From NCBI GenBank assembly GCA_051883455.1, contig JBJETT010000010.1, positions 1 through 64,000 of the forward strand: 64,000 nucleotides of DNA. Reading direction: 5' to 3'. The stretch's first letter is position 1; each line of letters opens with the position of its first letter. The stretch is from HGM11368 sp051883455 (lineage in GTDB: Bacteria; Bacillota; Clostridia; Christensenellales; UBA3700). Both the position numbers and the translations under genes were made by a program. The notes below the pieces were generated by a model that ran no database searches, was not told the origin of the DNA, and saw only the letters and a list, made by a program, of their open reading frames with translations. This document shows, in pieces, positions 35,820 through 43,773 of this stretch.

Positions 35820-37529
35820 ATGAGCAAAAACGCAAGAATAATCACTTTGGCTACCCTTTTGATAGTGGCAATAGTCGCCTCTATCGTAATGGTAATAGTG
35901 TTTGCAACCAAGCACGGTGACCAGAGTTCCAGCGGAAATTTTGAATATACCACTTCGGGCTTGACGTGTACTATAACGGGCTACACGGGTGATGACGAAA
36001 CGGTTTATATTCCGGAGAGAATTGCCGGTAAGAAGGTCGTGGCTGTCAAAGAAGGCGCGTTTAAGGGCAAAAGCGTCGTCAATATTGAGTTCAACGGTAA
36101 TTTTAGCGATATAAGCCTTGGCGACGGCGTGTTTTCTAATATGTCGTCTTTGATATACGTCAAACTACCTCAAGGTTTGACTAAAATTCCTAACAAGGCT
36201 TTTTATGATTGCAAAAAGCTTACGCACGTGACTATTCCGTCCACCGTGCAAAGCATTGGCGATTATGCCTTTTACAACTGCTCGGCACTCGTTTATTCGG
36301 GAGCTGGCGAAGACGACGGAATGATTCTTCCTACAGACCTTCTCAAAGTCGGCAAATACGCCTTTTACGGTTGCAACGCAATAGCTAAGCTTACCCTCAA
36401 CGACAAGCTGGAAAGTATTGAAGAATACGCCTTTAATAAGGCTAGCAACCTCAAGTCGTTGACAGTGGGAGTGGCAAGCTTGTTGACCACTATAGGCGAC
36501 CACGCGTTCGACTCGGCAAAACTTGAATCTACTACTTCCAATAAAATCGTATTCCCTAAGCTAGAGAATATCGGCAAATATGCCTTTGCCAACAACTCTT
36601 CTTACTTCAATTATTTTTACCTTGGCAAGAGCGTCAAGATGGTAGACGACTACGCTTTTTCGGGCTGTGGCAACCTTACCACGGTGCATTACGACAAGGA
36701 TATAGCTTTGACTAGCATGGGCAAAGGCGTATTTTTCAACGATAGCGCTTTGGCTACTATTCAAGCCGAGGACAGTGCTTTGTCCGATCCTAACGCTTTG
36801 CCTGACAGTATGACGGCAATACCCGAATTGGCTTTTAGTGGCTGCTACAATTTGCTCAACAAAAAAGACTTCGTTATCGGTAAAAACGTGAGCGAGATAG
36901 GTAGTGGTGCCTTTGCAATATACAATAGCACTTACACTTCGAGAGCAACGCTTACTATATACGAACTCAAAGTCGACGCTCAAAACGAAAACTTTAAGAT
37001 GCAAGCGCTCGTGGGCTTCAAAAGACCTAATACTAGCGAATTGTCAAGGACTAGACACAGCTTGCTTATGGACAAGAGTGGTCAAACCTTGATTGCCTAT
37101 ATAGGCACCTATACGACATTCGAGCGTACGAGCGAGGGTGAGTATAACGGTTGTTATAGACTAGATCCGTCCGACCTCAACAGCAAGGCTCGCAACGCTT
37201 TTACGTTCCTTGACGCCGAAGAGATACGCAATAGCTTGACGACGATAGGCGATTACGCATTTGCGGGAGTGAGATTTGATAGAATTTATATCGTACCGGG
37301 GGTAAAGAATATCGGTAACTTTGCCTTTAAGGGTAGCGATATAGACGTCGTTTTGTTCGGAGCCAACGATTGCACCTTTGCGCAAGATACCTTTGACGGA
37401 ATGCAGAGCGATTTGACCGTGTATTTGATGAAAGGTACATCCGGTGGACTCGTGCAAGAGCAAGTGGGAGAAATGATAGAAGACGACGTAAAGATCGAAT
37501 TTGGCTGGATGGACGAAATGTTCAAATAA
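35820..37529 (+). CDS. BspA-type leucine-rich-repeat surface protein
   Basis: 569 aa. N-terminal hydrophobic helix (about 8-27) acts as signal or membrane anchor. The rest is made of BspA/TpLRR (LRR_5) repeats of about 23 residues, for example IPSTVQSIGDYAFYNCSALV, LLKVGKYAFYGCNAIAKLTL, KLESIEEYAFNKASNLKSLTV and IGNFAFKGSDIDVVLFG. Such proteins are surface-exposed and often bind host or bacterial partners. There is no C-terminal anchor, so retention relies on the N-terminal helix. ATG 35820 is preferred over an upstream TTG (35808) that overlaps the GGAG. Single gene with its own promoter and terminator. Confidence 0.88.
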   Translation: MSKNARIITLATLLIVAIVASIVMVIVFATKHGDQSSSGNFEYTTSGLTCTITGYTGDDETVYIPERIAGKKVVAVKEGAFKGKSVVNIEFNGNFSDISLGDGVFSNMSSLIYVKLPQGLTKIPNKAFYDCKKLTHVTIPSTVQSIGDYAFYNCSALVYSGAGEDDGMILPTDLLKVGKYAFYGCNAIAKLTLNDKLESIEEYAFNKASNLKSLTVGVASLLTTIGDHAFDSAKLESTTSNKIVFPKLENIGKYAFANNSSYFNYFYLGKSVKMVDDYAFSGCGNLTTVHYDKDIALTSMGKGVFFNDSALATIQAEDSALSDPNALPDSMTAIPELAFSGCYNLLNKKDFVIGKNVSEIGSGAFAIYNSTYTSRATLTIYELKVDAQNENFKMQALVGFKRPNTSELSRTRHSLLMDKSGQTLIAYIGTYTTFERTSEGEYNGCYRLDPSDLNSKARNAFTFLDAEEIRNSLTTIGDYAFAGVRFDRIYIVPGVKNIGNFAFKGSDIDVVLFGANDCTFAQDTFDGMQSDLTVYLMKGTSGGLVQEQVGEMIEDDVKIEFGWMDEMFK

Positions 37530-37541
37530 TAATCATTGACA

Positions 37542-37575
37542 AAAGAGCCAAAGCAACGACGGTTGGCTCTTTTTG
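37542..37575 (+). terminator. Terminator of the LRR gene
   Basis: AGAGCCAA / TTGGCTCT stem with an 11-nt loop, followed by TTTT. Confidence 0.85.
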
Positions 37576-37579
37576 ATTA

Positions 37580-37606
37580 AAAAAGTCGATACGTATCGGC
37601 TTTTTT
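37580..37606. repeat. Dispersed palindrome, copy 1 (core CGATACGTATCG)
   Basis: A-run, GTCGATACGTATCGGC, T-run. The 12-bp core CGATACGTATCG recurs near 41636 and 57969, and in a variant at 50945, always between genes. Confidence 0.75.
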
Positions 37607-37690
37607 AATTTTTTAGTCAAAAAATGCTAACCAATATTATTGAGACAAAGCGTATAAAATATTTGAAGACTTAGGAGAAAAAATACGTTA

Positions 37691-37731
37691 TGCAAGTCGT
37701 ACTTGACAAAATGCAAGTATTACTTGCTTGA
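37691..37731. repeat. 41-bp double inverted repeat, copy 1 (operator-like)
   Basis: Contains CAAGT-cgt-ACTTG (37693-37705) and GCAAGTA-t-TACTTGC (37713-37727). 35 of 41 bases match copy 2 at 38817-38857; the differences fall in the loops and in pairs that keep the symmetry. It lies just upstream of the promoter of the XRE membrane regulator. Confidence 0.8.
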
Positions 37732-37738
37732 TAATTGA

Positions 37739-37767
37739 TTGGTTATGATGTATATTTACTATATAAT
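37739..37767 (+). promoter_or_regulatory. Promoter of the membrane-tethered XRE regulator
   Basis: TTGGTT (37739-37744), 17 bp, TATAAT (37762-37767). The double inverted repeat ends 8 bp upstream of the -35. Confidence 0.65.
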
Positions 37768-37802
37768 TTATACGTATTTGAAAAGTGGTATGTAGGAGAA
37801 AA

Positions 37803-38333
37803 ATGAACGCGCTGGGAGAAAAAATAAAAGAACTGAGGAAGAAAAAGGGGCTATCGCAAAGCGAACTAGCCGAATTGGTCGGAGTCACCAGACAGGCGTT
37901 GTCGGGCTGGGAAAACGGGGCTTATCTACCCGATTATACTAGTATCGTTTTGTTGTGCAAGGTATTGGAAACCGACGCCAATACTCTATACGGCATGCAG
38001 TCGCCACGTGCAAGCGTAGACGAAAAGAAAACCGACAATACGCAAGTCCAACAATATAAACCAAAAAGGATAAATCCAATCTTCAAGATTGTATTGCAAA
38101 GTATAGCGGTAGCTTTGATATTGTTCGTGGGCGGAGTAGCGTCTATGCCATTTTTTGACGGACCCAACAGCAACAAAATATATTCCGTTACTATAGGATT
38201 GTCGGACGGTGATAAGATGAAAATCGTAGCAATCGTATGCCTAATAGTGTCAGTATCGTTGATAGTCAACGTTGTCAAAAGCATTGTCATTTACGTTAAA
38301 TCTAAAAAACAAGGAGATATATTAAATGACTAA
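37803..38333 (+). CDS. Membrane-tethered XRE-family transcriptional regulator
   Basis: 176 aa. Residues 1-65 are a typical HTH_3 domain (LGEKIKELRKKKGLSQSELAELVGVTRQALSGWENGAYLPDYTSIVLLCKVLETDANTLYG). After a basic linker come two hydrophobic segments (about 97-117 and 137-160), so the DNA-binding domain is held at the membrane. ATG 37803 follows AGGAGAA; an upstream in-frame GTG (37785) overlaps that site. The 3' end overlaps the next gene by 8 bp. The gene lies between two copies of a 41-bp double inverted repeat, the obvious candidate operators. It may sense the exported protein encoded next to it (inference). Confidence 0.85.
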   Translation: MNALGEKIKELRKKKGLSQSELAELVGVTRQALSGWENGAYLPDYTSIVLLCKVLETDANTLYGMQSPRASVDEKKTDNTQVQQYKPKRINPIFKIVLQSIAVALILFVGGVASMPFFDGPNSNKIYSVTIGLSDGDKMKIVAIVCLIVSVSLIVNVVKSIVIYVKSKKQGDILND

Positions 38334-38793
38334 TCAAAAAACTAAATTATTTGCAAGAATTGCCTTACTTTGCATTTTTATTTTGACTTCGGCTTTTGTT
38401 TGTTGTATCAACGAAAGCGTCGTAGCCGAACAAGATGATAAAGATTCGAGCACTTTTGGATTATTTACCAACATATCCGTTGATATAAGCGGAAGTAACG
38501 GAGTAATAACGGCTACGGCAAAGAATGAATTTACTCTAGGCTATTCTACTATTCCAACTTACGTTAGACTATATTGTAGCGAGAGCCCACAACAAAGTTA
38601 TAGCAACATGACGTTGAAAAGTGAAGCGTACGTGTCTGACCTGGATATTGGCAAGACGCTTACCGCGACTTATTCTACCCAAGGACAAACGTTGTATTGG
38701 AAGGCGGTTGTCGTGTACAAAAAGGATAGTAGCGATTGGAAAACGATTGAGACGGCAAGTATTCTATTTGACGGCAACGGCAATAAGATATAA
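38326..38793 (+). CDS. Exported 155-aa protein, function unknown
   Basis: N-terminal signal peptide (KLFARIALLCIFILTSAFVCC) and a soluble domain of about 120 residues, rich in beta strands (SVDISGSNGVITATAKNEFTLGYSTIPTYVRLYC, TLTATYSTQGQTLYWKAVVVYKKDSSDW). The CC just after the signal might be a lipobox (FVCC) but lacks the usual small residue at -1. Translated from AAGGAG; overlaps the regulator gene by 8 bp, so they share a message. No family recognised. Its position suggests that it is the target or signal partner of the regulator. Confidence 0.75.
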   Translation: MTNQKTKLFARIALLCIFILTSAFVCCINESVVAEQDDKDSSTFGLFTNISVDISGSNGVITATAKNEFTLGYSTIPTYVRLYCSESPQQSYSNMTLKSEAYVSDLDIGKTLTATYSTQGQTLYWKAVVVYKKDSSDWKTIETASILFDGNGNKI

Positions 38794-38816
38794 CGATTGG
38801 TCAATTTTTGTACGAA

Positions 38817-38857
38817 TGCAAGCAATGCTTGACAAAATGCAAGTATTGCTTGCTTGA
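38817..38857. repeat. 41-bp double inverted repeat, copy 2 (operator-like)
   Basis: Second copy of the element at 37691-37731. Here the first inverted repeat reads CAAGC-aat-GCTTG: both arms have changed together relative to copy 1 (CAAGT/ACTTG), which preserves pairing. It overlaps the likely start region of the small membrane ORF that follows. Confidence 0.8.
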
Positions 38858-39033
38858 AAAAACAGTTGAGTAATGATAATATTGATACAGATAAGGATAT
38901 CAAGCAAATAATTCAAGAAGTGCTAAAGGAGCAAAAGAAAAGCGTGTTTTGGCAAGAGGTGATATTCGCCAGCCTCGTCGCAATAATCTTCTTGTTGATA
39001 GTATCGTTGTTGTGTATTACGGAGACAATATAG
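38854..39033 (+). CDS. Tiny (about 59-aa) single-span membrane protein
   Basis: Short ORF read by hand. From TTG 38854 the product is MKKQLSNDNIDTDKD, then IKQIIQEVLKEQKKSVFWQE, then a 20-residue hydrophobic helix (VIFASLVAIIFLLIVSLLCI) and a stop at 39031-39033. No ATG is in frame; a second TTG (38866) is possible. The amphipathic N-terminal half plus one helix is a coherent protein, and codon use resembles the neighbours. It is the third member of the regulator cassette and is followed by a terminator. Function unknown. Confidence 0.55.
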   Translation: MKKQLSNDNIDTDKDIKQIIQEVLKEQKKSVFWQEVIFASLVAIIFLLIVSLLCITETI

Positions 39034-39076
39034 CCAACGCATAAAATAGACATTATTTCATTATTTTTTTCCTCTA

Positions 39077-39112
39077 AAAAGAGCAAGCGGGATTAGACGT
39101 TTGCTCTTTTTT
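39077..39112. terminator. Bidirectional terminator between convergent genes
   Basis: AAAAGAGCAA / TTGCTCTTTT with T-rich sequence on both strands, between the small membrane ORF (+) and the SDR gene (-). Confidence 0.85.
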
Positions 39113-39157
39113 ATTGATTATGGGGTAATAACTTTGGGGACCAATTTAGAAAGCTTT

Positions 39158-39889
39158 TTAAGTATTCCAACCGCCGTTGATTGATAGCACTTGTCCGTTG
39201 ATATAGCTAGCTTCGTCGCTTGCCAGCCACAACACCGCCTTGGCTATATCTTCGGCACGCCCTATCCTTTGACAAGGTATATCGTCTATTATATTCTGCA
39301 CGTCGCTTGTACTTAGACGAGCGTTCATATCCGTATCTATTATGCCGGGGGCGATGCAGTTGACCCTGATACCGTTGTAGCCGAGTTCTTTTGCCATTGC
39401 CTTGCTAAAAGCAATTACGCCTCCCTTGGTTGCGGAGTAGACGGCTTCGCAAGAACCGCCTATCTCGCCCCATATCGAGGAAATATTGACGATATTGCCC
39501 GACTGATTGGAGAGCATACCTTTAGCGACTTTTTGGGTCATTACGATTGTGCCCGTAAGATTGACGGCAATAGTATCGTTGATTTGCTCGATAGGCATAT
39601 CTATGAGCAGTCCGCTCGTAGATATCCCCGCGTTGTTGACGAGTAGGTCAACTTTGCCCCATCTATCAAGGGTAAACCTAACGAGTGCCTCTGCTTGCGC
39701 CTCGTCGGATACGTCTGCCTTGTAGCATACTGCCGATAGCCCTTGCGCCGTCAGCTCGTCGACAAGTGCCTTGGCTTGGTCTTCCGAGTGGTTGTAATTG
39801 ATTACCACGTTGTAGTCGTTTTGGGCAAGAAGGGTGGCGATTGCTTTGCCTATGCCCCTACTTGCGCCCGTAATAATTGCCGTTTTCAT
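39158..39889 (-). CDS. SDR-family reductase, FabG-like; possibly EF-P 5-aminopentanone reductase (YmfI type)
   Basis: 243 aa. Rossmann NAD(P) motif TGASRGIGKAIA at the N terminus, NNAGIS, the active-site pair in VYSATKGG (Tyr-x3-Lys) and the C-terminal GRAEDIAKAVLWLASDEASYINGQVLSINGGW are all typical of 3-oxoacyl-ACP reductases. The segment NISSIWGEIGGSCEAVYSATK is, from memory, closer to the YmfI subgroup that reduces 5-aminopentanone on elongation factor P. No fab genes are near, which also argues against a fatty-acid role. The promoter (TTGCTT-17-TATAAT) ends 6 nt before ATG 39889 and there is no Shine-Dalgarno, so the message should be leaderless. Confidence 0.85.
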   Translation of the reverse strand: MKTAIITGASRGIGKAIATLLAQNDYNVVINYNHSEDQAKALVDELTAQGLSAVCYKADVSDEAQAEALVRFTLDRWGKVDLLVNNAGISTSGLLIDMPIEQINDTIAVNLTGTIVMTQKVAKGMLSNQSGNIVNISSIWGEIGGSCEAVYSATKGGVIAFSKAMAKELGYNGIRVNCIAPGIIDTDMNARLSTSDVQNIIDDIPCQRIGRAEDIAKAVLWLASDEASYINGQVLSINGGWNT

Positions 39890-39895
39890 ACTTCA

Positions 39896-39939
39896 ATTAT
39901 AACCAACCAGTTGAAGAAAAGCAACTTTTGGTGTATATT
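39896..39939. promoter_or_regulatory. Overlapping divergent promoters, both leaderless
   Basis: Minus: TTGCTT (39924-39919), 17 bp, TATAAT (39901-39896), 6 nt, ATG 39889. Plus: TTGAAG (39911-39916), 17 bp, TATATT (39934-39939), 6 nt, ATG 39946. The two promoters interleave in 44 bp, so RNA polymerase cannot occupy both at once. Confidence 0.72.
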
Positions 39940-39945
39940 ATACGT

Positions 39946-41577
39946 ATGAATAATTTTTTTGAAGAGATAAATATAGACAATAATATCGTCAGAGCTTTGA
40001 ATGAAAACGGCATAGTTGAGCCGACGCCCATTCAGAGGGATATTATTCCGCTTGCTATGCAGGGGGGTGACGTGGTAGGTCAAGCACCTACGGGTACGGG
40101 CAAGACGCTTGCTTTCGTTTTGCCTATTCTGAATAGCGTTGATAGAGAGGACGACGGCACGCAAATTATGGTCTTGTGTCCTACGAGAGAATTGGTTATG
40201 CAGATATGTTCCGTATTTAGCGACACCCTCAAGTATACCGAAAAGATCAGGGTAGCCGGGCTATACGGCGGACAAAATATCCAACGACAACTTATGTTTT
40301 TGCGCAAGAAACCTCAAATCGTCGTAGGAACGGTGGGTAGAGTGCTCGATCATATAGACCGTAAAACGCTAAAACTAGGTAAAATCAAAGCATTGGTGCT
40401 CGACGAGTGCGACGAAATGTTCGATATGGGATTTAGAAAAGATATAGAGAGCATAATGTCGTTGTGCCCTAAGGATTGCCAAAAGATGCTCTTTTCGGCG
40501 ACTATTCCGTCAGAAATCAAGTCGCTCATAGACCTAAGACTATCTGCCCCTAAGTACGTCAAAGCCACGATAGACGGCGAGAATACGCCAAAGATTGAGC
40601 AAAAGTATACCGTCGTCAAGGACAGCCAGCGCGTGGGGTATCTCCTACAAATCATAGACGATAACAACTACGATAGAGTTATTATCTTTTGTAATACCAA
40701 GAAGCGCGCGGACAAGCTCGGCGAGGCGCTAGCCAAAAAACGTAGAAACGCGGTAGTGTTGCACGGCGACCTCAAGCAGTCGCAAAGAACGGCTATGATG
40801 AAGCAGTTTAGGAGCGGACAAGTCGAGATGCTCATAGCAACCGACGTAGCGGCAAGGGGCATTGACGTGGATGACGTGCAAGCGATAATCAACTTCGACC
40901 CGCCAACCACGCCCGACTTTTACGTGCATCGCATAGGAAGGACGGCGAGAGCTAGCAAAGGCGGTGCAGCCTATACTTTCGTTGACGGCGACCAAACGGC
41001 AAATATTCCGCTATATCAAAAGGCAACTAACAACGCCTTGCAGTATATGGAAATGAGCGGAGAGGTAGACAGCTTTACGTTGCCTAAGGACAGCTCCAAT
41101 CGCCTAAATCGCGAATGCGTAGAAGCCAACGTGTCGAGATTTTTCGTCAACGTAGGCAAAAAGGATATGCTAGACAAGGATACCGTAGTCAAGATAATTA
41201 CCACCAAGACGGCTATCAAAATCTACGAGATAACCGACGTCAAGCTGAGAGATACCTACGGCTTTGTCGAAGTGGTCAAGGGTAAGGAAGGTGAACTCAA
41301 AAAGCTTGAAGGTATGACGATAGGCAAGCGAAAATTGACTATAGAAGAAGCCGACAAGGAGAAGATGCAAAAGCCGTCCAAAGAGGGCAAGAGGGACTAC
41401 AAGTCCAAAAAGTCTACCAAAGACGAAAAGAGTGATTACAAATCTCGCAAAAGGGTAGACAAGGTTGGCGATAAGGGAGCAAAAAAGAGGAACGGAAAGG
41501 ATGTCAAAGGCATCAAAGGTAGCACCAAGAGCGCGCGAGATACCAAGTCAAAGTACCCTTCCAAAAAGAGATATTGA
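39946..41577 (+). CDS. DEAD-box-family RNA helicase with DECD motif and DbpA-type RNA-binding domain
   Basis: 543 aa. ATP-dependent RNA helicase acting in cold growth, mRNA decay or ribosome assembly. Q-motif region IVEPTPIQRDIIPLAMQ, motif I APTGTGKT, Ia PTRELVMQ, motif II DECD (not DEAD) in LVLDECDEMFDMGF, motif III SAT, and in domain 2 IIFCNTKKRADKL, ATDVAARGIDVDDV and HRIGRTARA. After it comes a DbpA_CTD/RRM-like fold (RFFVNVGKKDMLDKDTVVKIIT...GFVEVVKGKEGELKKLEGMTIGKRKLTIE) and a strongly basic Lys/Ser tail of about 70 residues. ATG 39946 is fixed by the promoter, whose -10 ends 6 nt before it; no Shine-Dalgarno. A terminator follows. Confidence 0.92.
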   Translation: MNNFFEEINIDNNIVRALNENGIVEPTPIQRDIIPLAMQGGDVVGQAPTGTGKTLAFVLPILNSVDREDDGTQIMVLCPTRELVMQICSVFSDTLKYTEKIRVAGLYGGQNIQRQLMFLRKKPQIVVGTVGRVLDHIDRKTLKLGKIKALVLDECDEMFDMGFRKDIESIMSLCPKDCQKMLFSATIPSEIKSLIDLRLSAPKYVKATIDGENTPKIEQKYTVVKDSQRVGYLLQIIDDNNYDRVIIFCNTKKRADKLGEALAKKRRNAVVLHGDLKQSQRTAMMKQFRSGQVEMLIATDVAARGIDVDDVQAIINFDPPTTPDFYVHRIGRTARASKGGAAYTFVDGDQTANIPLYQKATNNALQYMEMSGEVDSFTLPKDSSNRLNRECVEANVSRFFVNVGKKDMLDKDTVVKIITTKTAIKIYEITDVKLRDTYGFVEVVKGKEGELKKLEGMTIGKRKLTIEEADKEKMQKPSKEGKRDYKSKKSTKDEKSDYKSRKRVDKVGDKGAKKRNGKDVKGIKGSTKSARDTKSKYPSKKRY

Positions 41578-41580
41578 CAA

Positions 41581-41612
41581 AAAATAGACGCTACTCATTA
41601 GCGTCTATTTTG
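41581..41612 (+). terminator. Terminator of the helicase gene
   Basis: AAAATAGACGC / GCGTCTATTTT with a 9-nt loop; the stem itself ends in T. Confidence 0.85.
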
Positions 41613-41627
41613 ATAGCTTAATTGGTC

Positions 41628-41653
41628 AAAAAGTCGATACGTATCGACTTTTT
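41628..41653. repeat. Dispersed palindrome, copy 2; probable bidirectional terminator
   Basis: AAAAAGTCGATACGTATCGACTTTTT pattern: core GTCGATACGTATCGAC flanked by A-run and T-run, between the convergent helicase and potD genes. On the minus strand it lies 7 bp past the potD stop and fits a terminator. Confidence 0.8.
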
Positions 41654-41659
41654 ATTGTT

Positions 41660-42949
41660 TTAGGCGTTGAGGACGTTCGCCCAAACGCTATCTATGATTT
41701 TGGTGTTTTCTTCGCCAAAGTCTGACATAACTCCGCATCTTCTCACAACATCCAAGGATGGGAATTGAGCGGGGTCTACGAAGATGCTCTTAGCTTGTTC
41801 GCTGAGCTCTCCGCCAAAGAAGTAGCTGAGGTCGGAAGCGTCGTAATCTTCGCTTGTATAAGCTACGAACTCGTCGTTGTCATCGTAGTAGCCTTGACAC
41901 CACTCAAATGTTGCTTGTGTTGCCACGCAAGAGGTGTAACCAATCCACTCCATATTTTCGATAGCGATATCTTCTTGGCACAAGAAGTTGATCCAAAGGT
42001 TGGCGGCAACGGTGTTTTTGGCGTACTTAGGAATAGCCCAGCAGTCTACCCAAACGTTGGAGCCTTCTTGAGGTACGTAGTAGTCGAGGCTTCTTGAGAT
42101 GCCCAATTCTTCTTGCAATTCTCCCATAGAATAGATTGCGTCGCCTGACCATTGCAGAGCCATATCTACTTTGCCTTCAATTATAGCCGACTTACCCTCG
42201 TCAGTCTCGTAACCGCATTTGACGTTTTGTTTTTGCCATACGAGAGATTGTTGAACGGCACTAGCGTTGGCAACGTTGTTGAGAGCCATTTCCGGTGTAA
42301 TATTGGCGTCATAGCTAGAAGAAGCAGGGTTGCAGAAGGTATAGATTGCGCCTACGGCGTAGGTGTCGCGCACACTCTTTTTCATATTGACTCTGCTTTG
42401 GTAAGCCGTATCCCACAATGCACCCCAGCCATTTGAATCGAGGTATTCGAGTGAAATGACGTCGGTTGCGTACACGATACCCATAGTGCCCCACATATAA
42501 GGAGTGGAATACTTGCCAGTTGGGTCATAGGTAAAGTTGTTGACGGTGTTATCAAGGAAGTATTCCGAGATATTGACCTTGCGATAGTCTTGGATAGGGT
42601 TGCCGTCGAGGTCGTCGCCAAGTGGAGATTGCTCGAGGAGCAATTCTTCTCTAAGCATTCTCTCAATCATGTAGTCGGAGGCGCAAATTACATCGTAGTC
42701 GGACTTTTTGATAGCGACTTTGGAGTGCATGGTCTCGTTGGTGTCGTACTCGTCGTAGACTATAGAGATATTTTTGCCAGTGACGGACTTGTAATATTCT
42801 TTGAATTGGTCGATGACGTCTTGTCCGATATATTCGGCGCAGTTGTAGATTTTGAGAGTGTCCTCACGCGAGGTGCAAGCACTCAACATCGGCATACTTA
42901 CGGCTAATAGCATAACCGCAATCAACACGATACAAAGTTTTTTCTTCAT
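41660..42949 (-). CDS. potD: Spermidine/putrescine ABC transporter substrate-binding lipoprotein
   Basis: 429 aa. Lipobox LSAC (Cys25) after a KKK-type signal, then a periplasmic-binding-protein fold: LKIYNCAEYIGQDVIDQFKEYY, YDVICASDYMIERMLREELL, TPYMWGTMGIVYATDV, VDMALQWSGDAIYSM and VWVDCWAIPKYAKNTVAANLWINFL, all in the order of PotD/PotF. As in other monoderms it is tethered outside the membrane. It is the last gene of the operon, overlapping potC by 4 bp. It is rather longer than E. coli PotD (348 aa), mainly through insertions in the middle and the C-terminal region. Confidence 0.93.
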   Translation of the reverse strand: MKKKLCIVLIAVMLLAVSMPMLSACTSREDTLKIYNCAEYIGQDVIDQFKEYYKSVTGKNISIVYDEYDTNETMHSKVAIKKSDYDVICASDYMIERMLREELLLEQSPLGDDLDGNPIQDYRKVNISEYFLDNTVNNFTYDPTGKYSTPYMWGTMGIVYATDVISLEYLDSNGWGALWDTAYQSRVNMKKSVRDTYAVGAIYTFCNPASSSYDANITPEMALNNVANASAVQQSLVWQKQNVKCGYETDEGKSAIIEGKVDMALQWSGDAIYSMGELQEELGISRSLDYYVPQEGSNVWVDCWAIPKYAKNTVAANLWINFLCQEDIAIENMEWIGYTSCVATQATFEWCQGYYDDNDEFVAYTSEDYDASDLSYFFGGELSEQAKSIFVDPAQFPSLDVVRRCGVMSDFGEENTKIIDSVWANVLNA

Positions 42950-43773
42950 TTTTTGTAAGCTCCTTGTTTTGAAGTTTTATTTTTCGGTTTGCGGTTGATA
43001 AGAGCCATCAAACCGAGGATTACCACGAATATTATTGACGACAAAGCTCTCATAGATGCAGGCAAAGATTTTTTGCCGTGAGCTTTGAGGTAGATGAGTG
43101 TCGACAGAGTTTGGAAACCGTCGATATTGAATTGGGTGATGACGAAGTCGTCTATAGATAGCGTAAATGACATCACGAAGCCCATCAATATGCCCGGCAA
43201 AATGTCGGGGATAACGACTTTCCACAAGGCTTGCGTAGGCGTGCAACCAAGGTCGAGAGCAGCCTCGTAAATCTTGTTGTCGCTCTGTTTGAGTCTTGGC
43301 AATACGTTGAGTATGACGTACGGGGTACAGAAGGTCACGTGAGCCAAAATTACGTTGAGCATTTGTACTTCGCCGTCAAGTTGTATGAAGGTGCGCAAAA
43401 TGCCGAAGAGCAAAACGAGCGAAACAGCGGTAACTATCTCGCTGTTGACCATAGGGATTTGGTTGATATTGGTGATGACGGTCTTTGCCTTCTTCGACCT
43501 AATGGAGTTGATGCCAATAGCAGCCATCGTGCCGAGCAGTGTAGAAATCAAACTTGCCGATACGCCGATGATAGCGGTGTTGCGCAAAGCTTCGAATATG
43601 GCGGCGCTGTCTCTACCCGTAAATAGTTCTTTGTAAGCGTCAAAGCTAAATCCGCCCCAAGAACTAAAAGATGGCGTGTTGGTAAAGGAGAAGATTATCA
43701 TCCACAATATTGGCAGATACAAAAATACCAATACTAGTGCAAACAAGCATTTGACGAGTATTTTCTTTACCAT
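42946..43773 (-). CDS. potC: Spermidine/putrescine ABC transporter permease
   Basis: 275 aa, six predicted membrane helices. The EAA loop that contacts the ATPase is YEAALDLGCTPTQALWKVVIPDILPGILMGF. The N terminus VLVFLYLPILWMIIFSFTNTPSFSSWGGFS is typical of PotC. It forms the membrane pore with PotB. It overlaps potB by 7 bp and potD by 4 bp, so the operon is translationally coupled. Confidence 0.93.
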   Translation of the reverse strand: MVKKILVKCLFALVLVFLYLPILWMIIFSFTNTPSFSSWGGFSFDAYKELFTGRDSAAIFEALRNTAIIGVSASLISTLLGTMAAIGINSIRSKKAKTVITNINQIPMVNSEIVTAVSLVLLFGILRTFIQLDGEVQMLNVILAHVTFCTPYVILNVLPRLKQSDNKIYEAALDLGCTPTQALWKVVIPDILPGILMGFVMSFTLSIDDFVITQFNIDGFQTLSTLIYLKAHGKKSLPASMRALSSIIFVVILGLMALINRKPKNKTSKQGAYKK

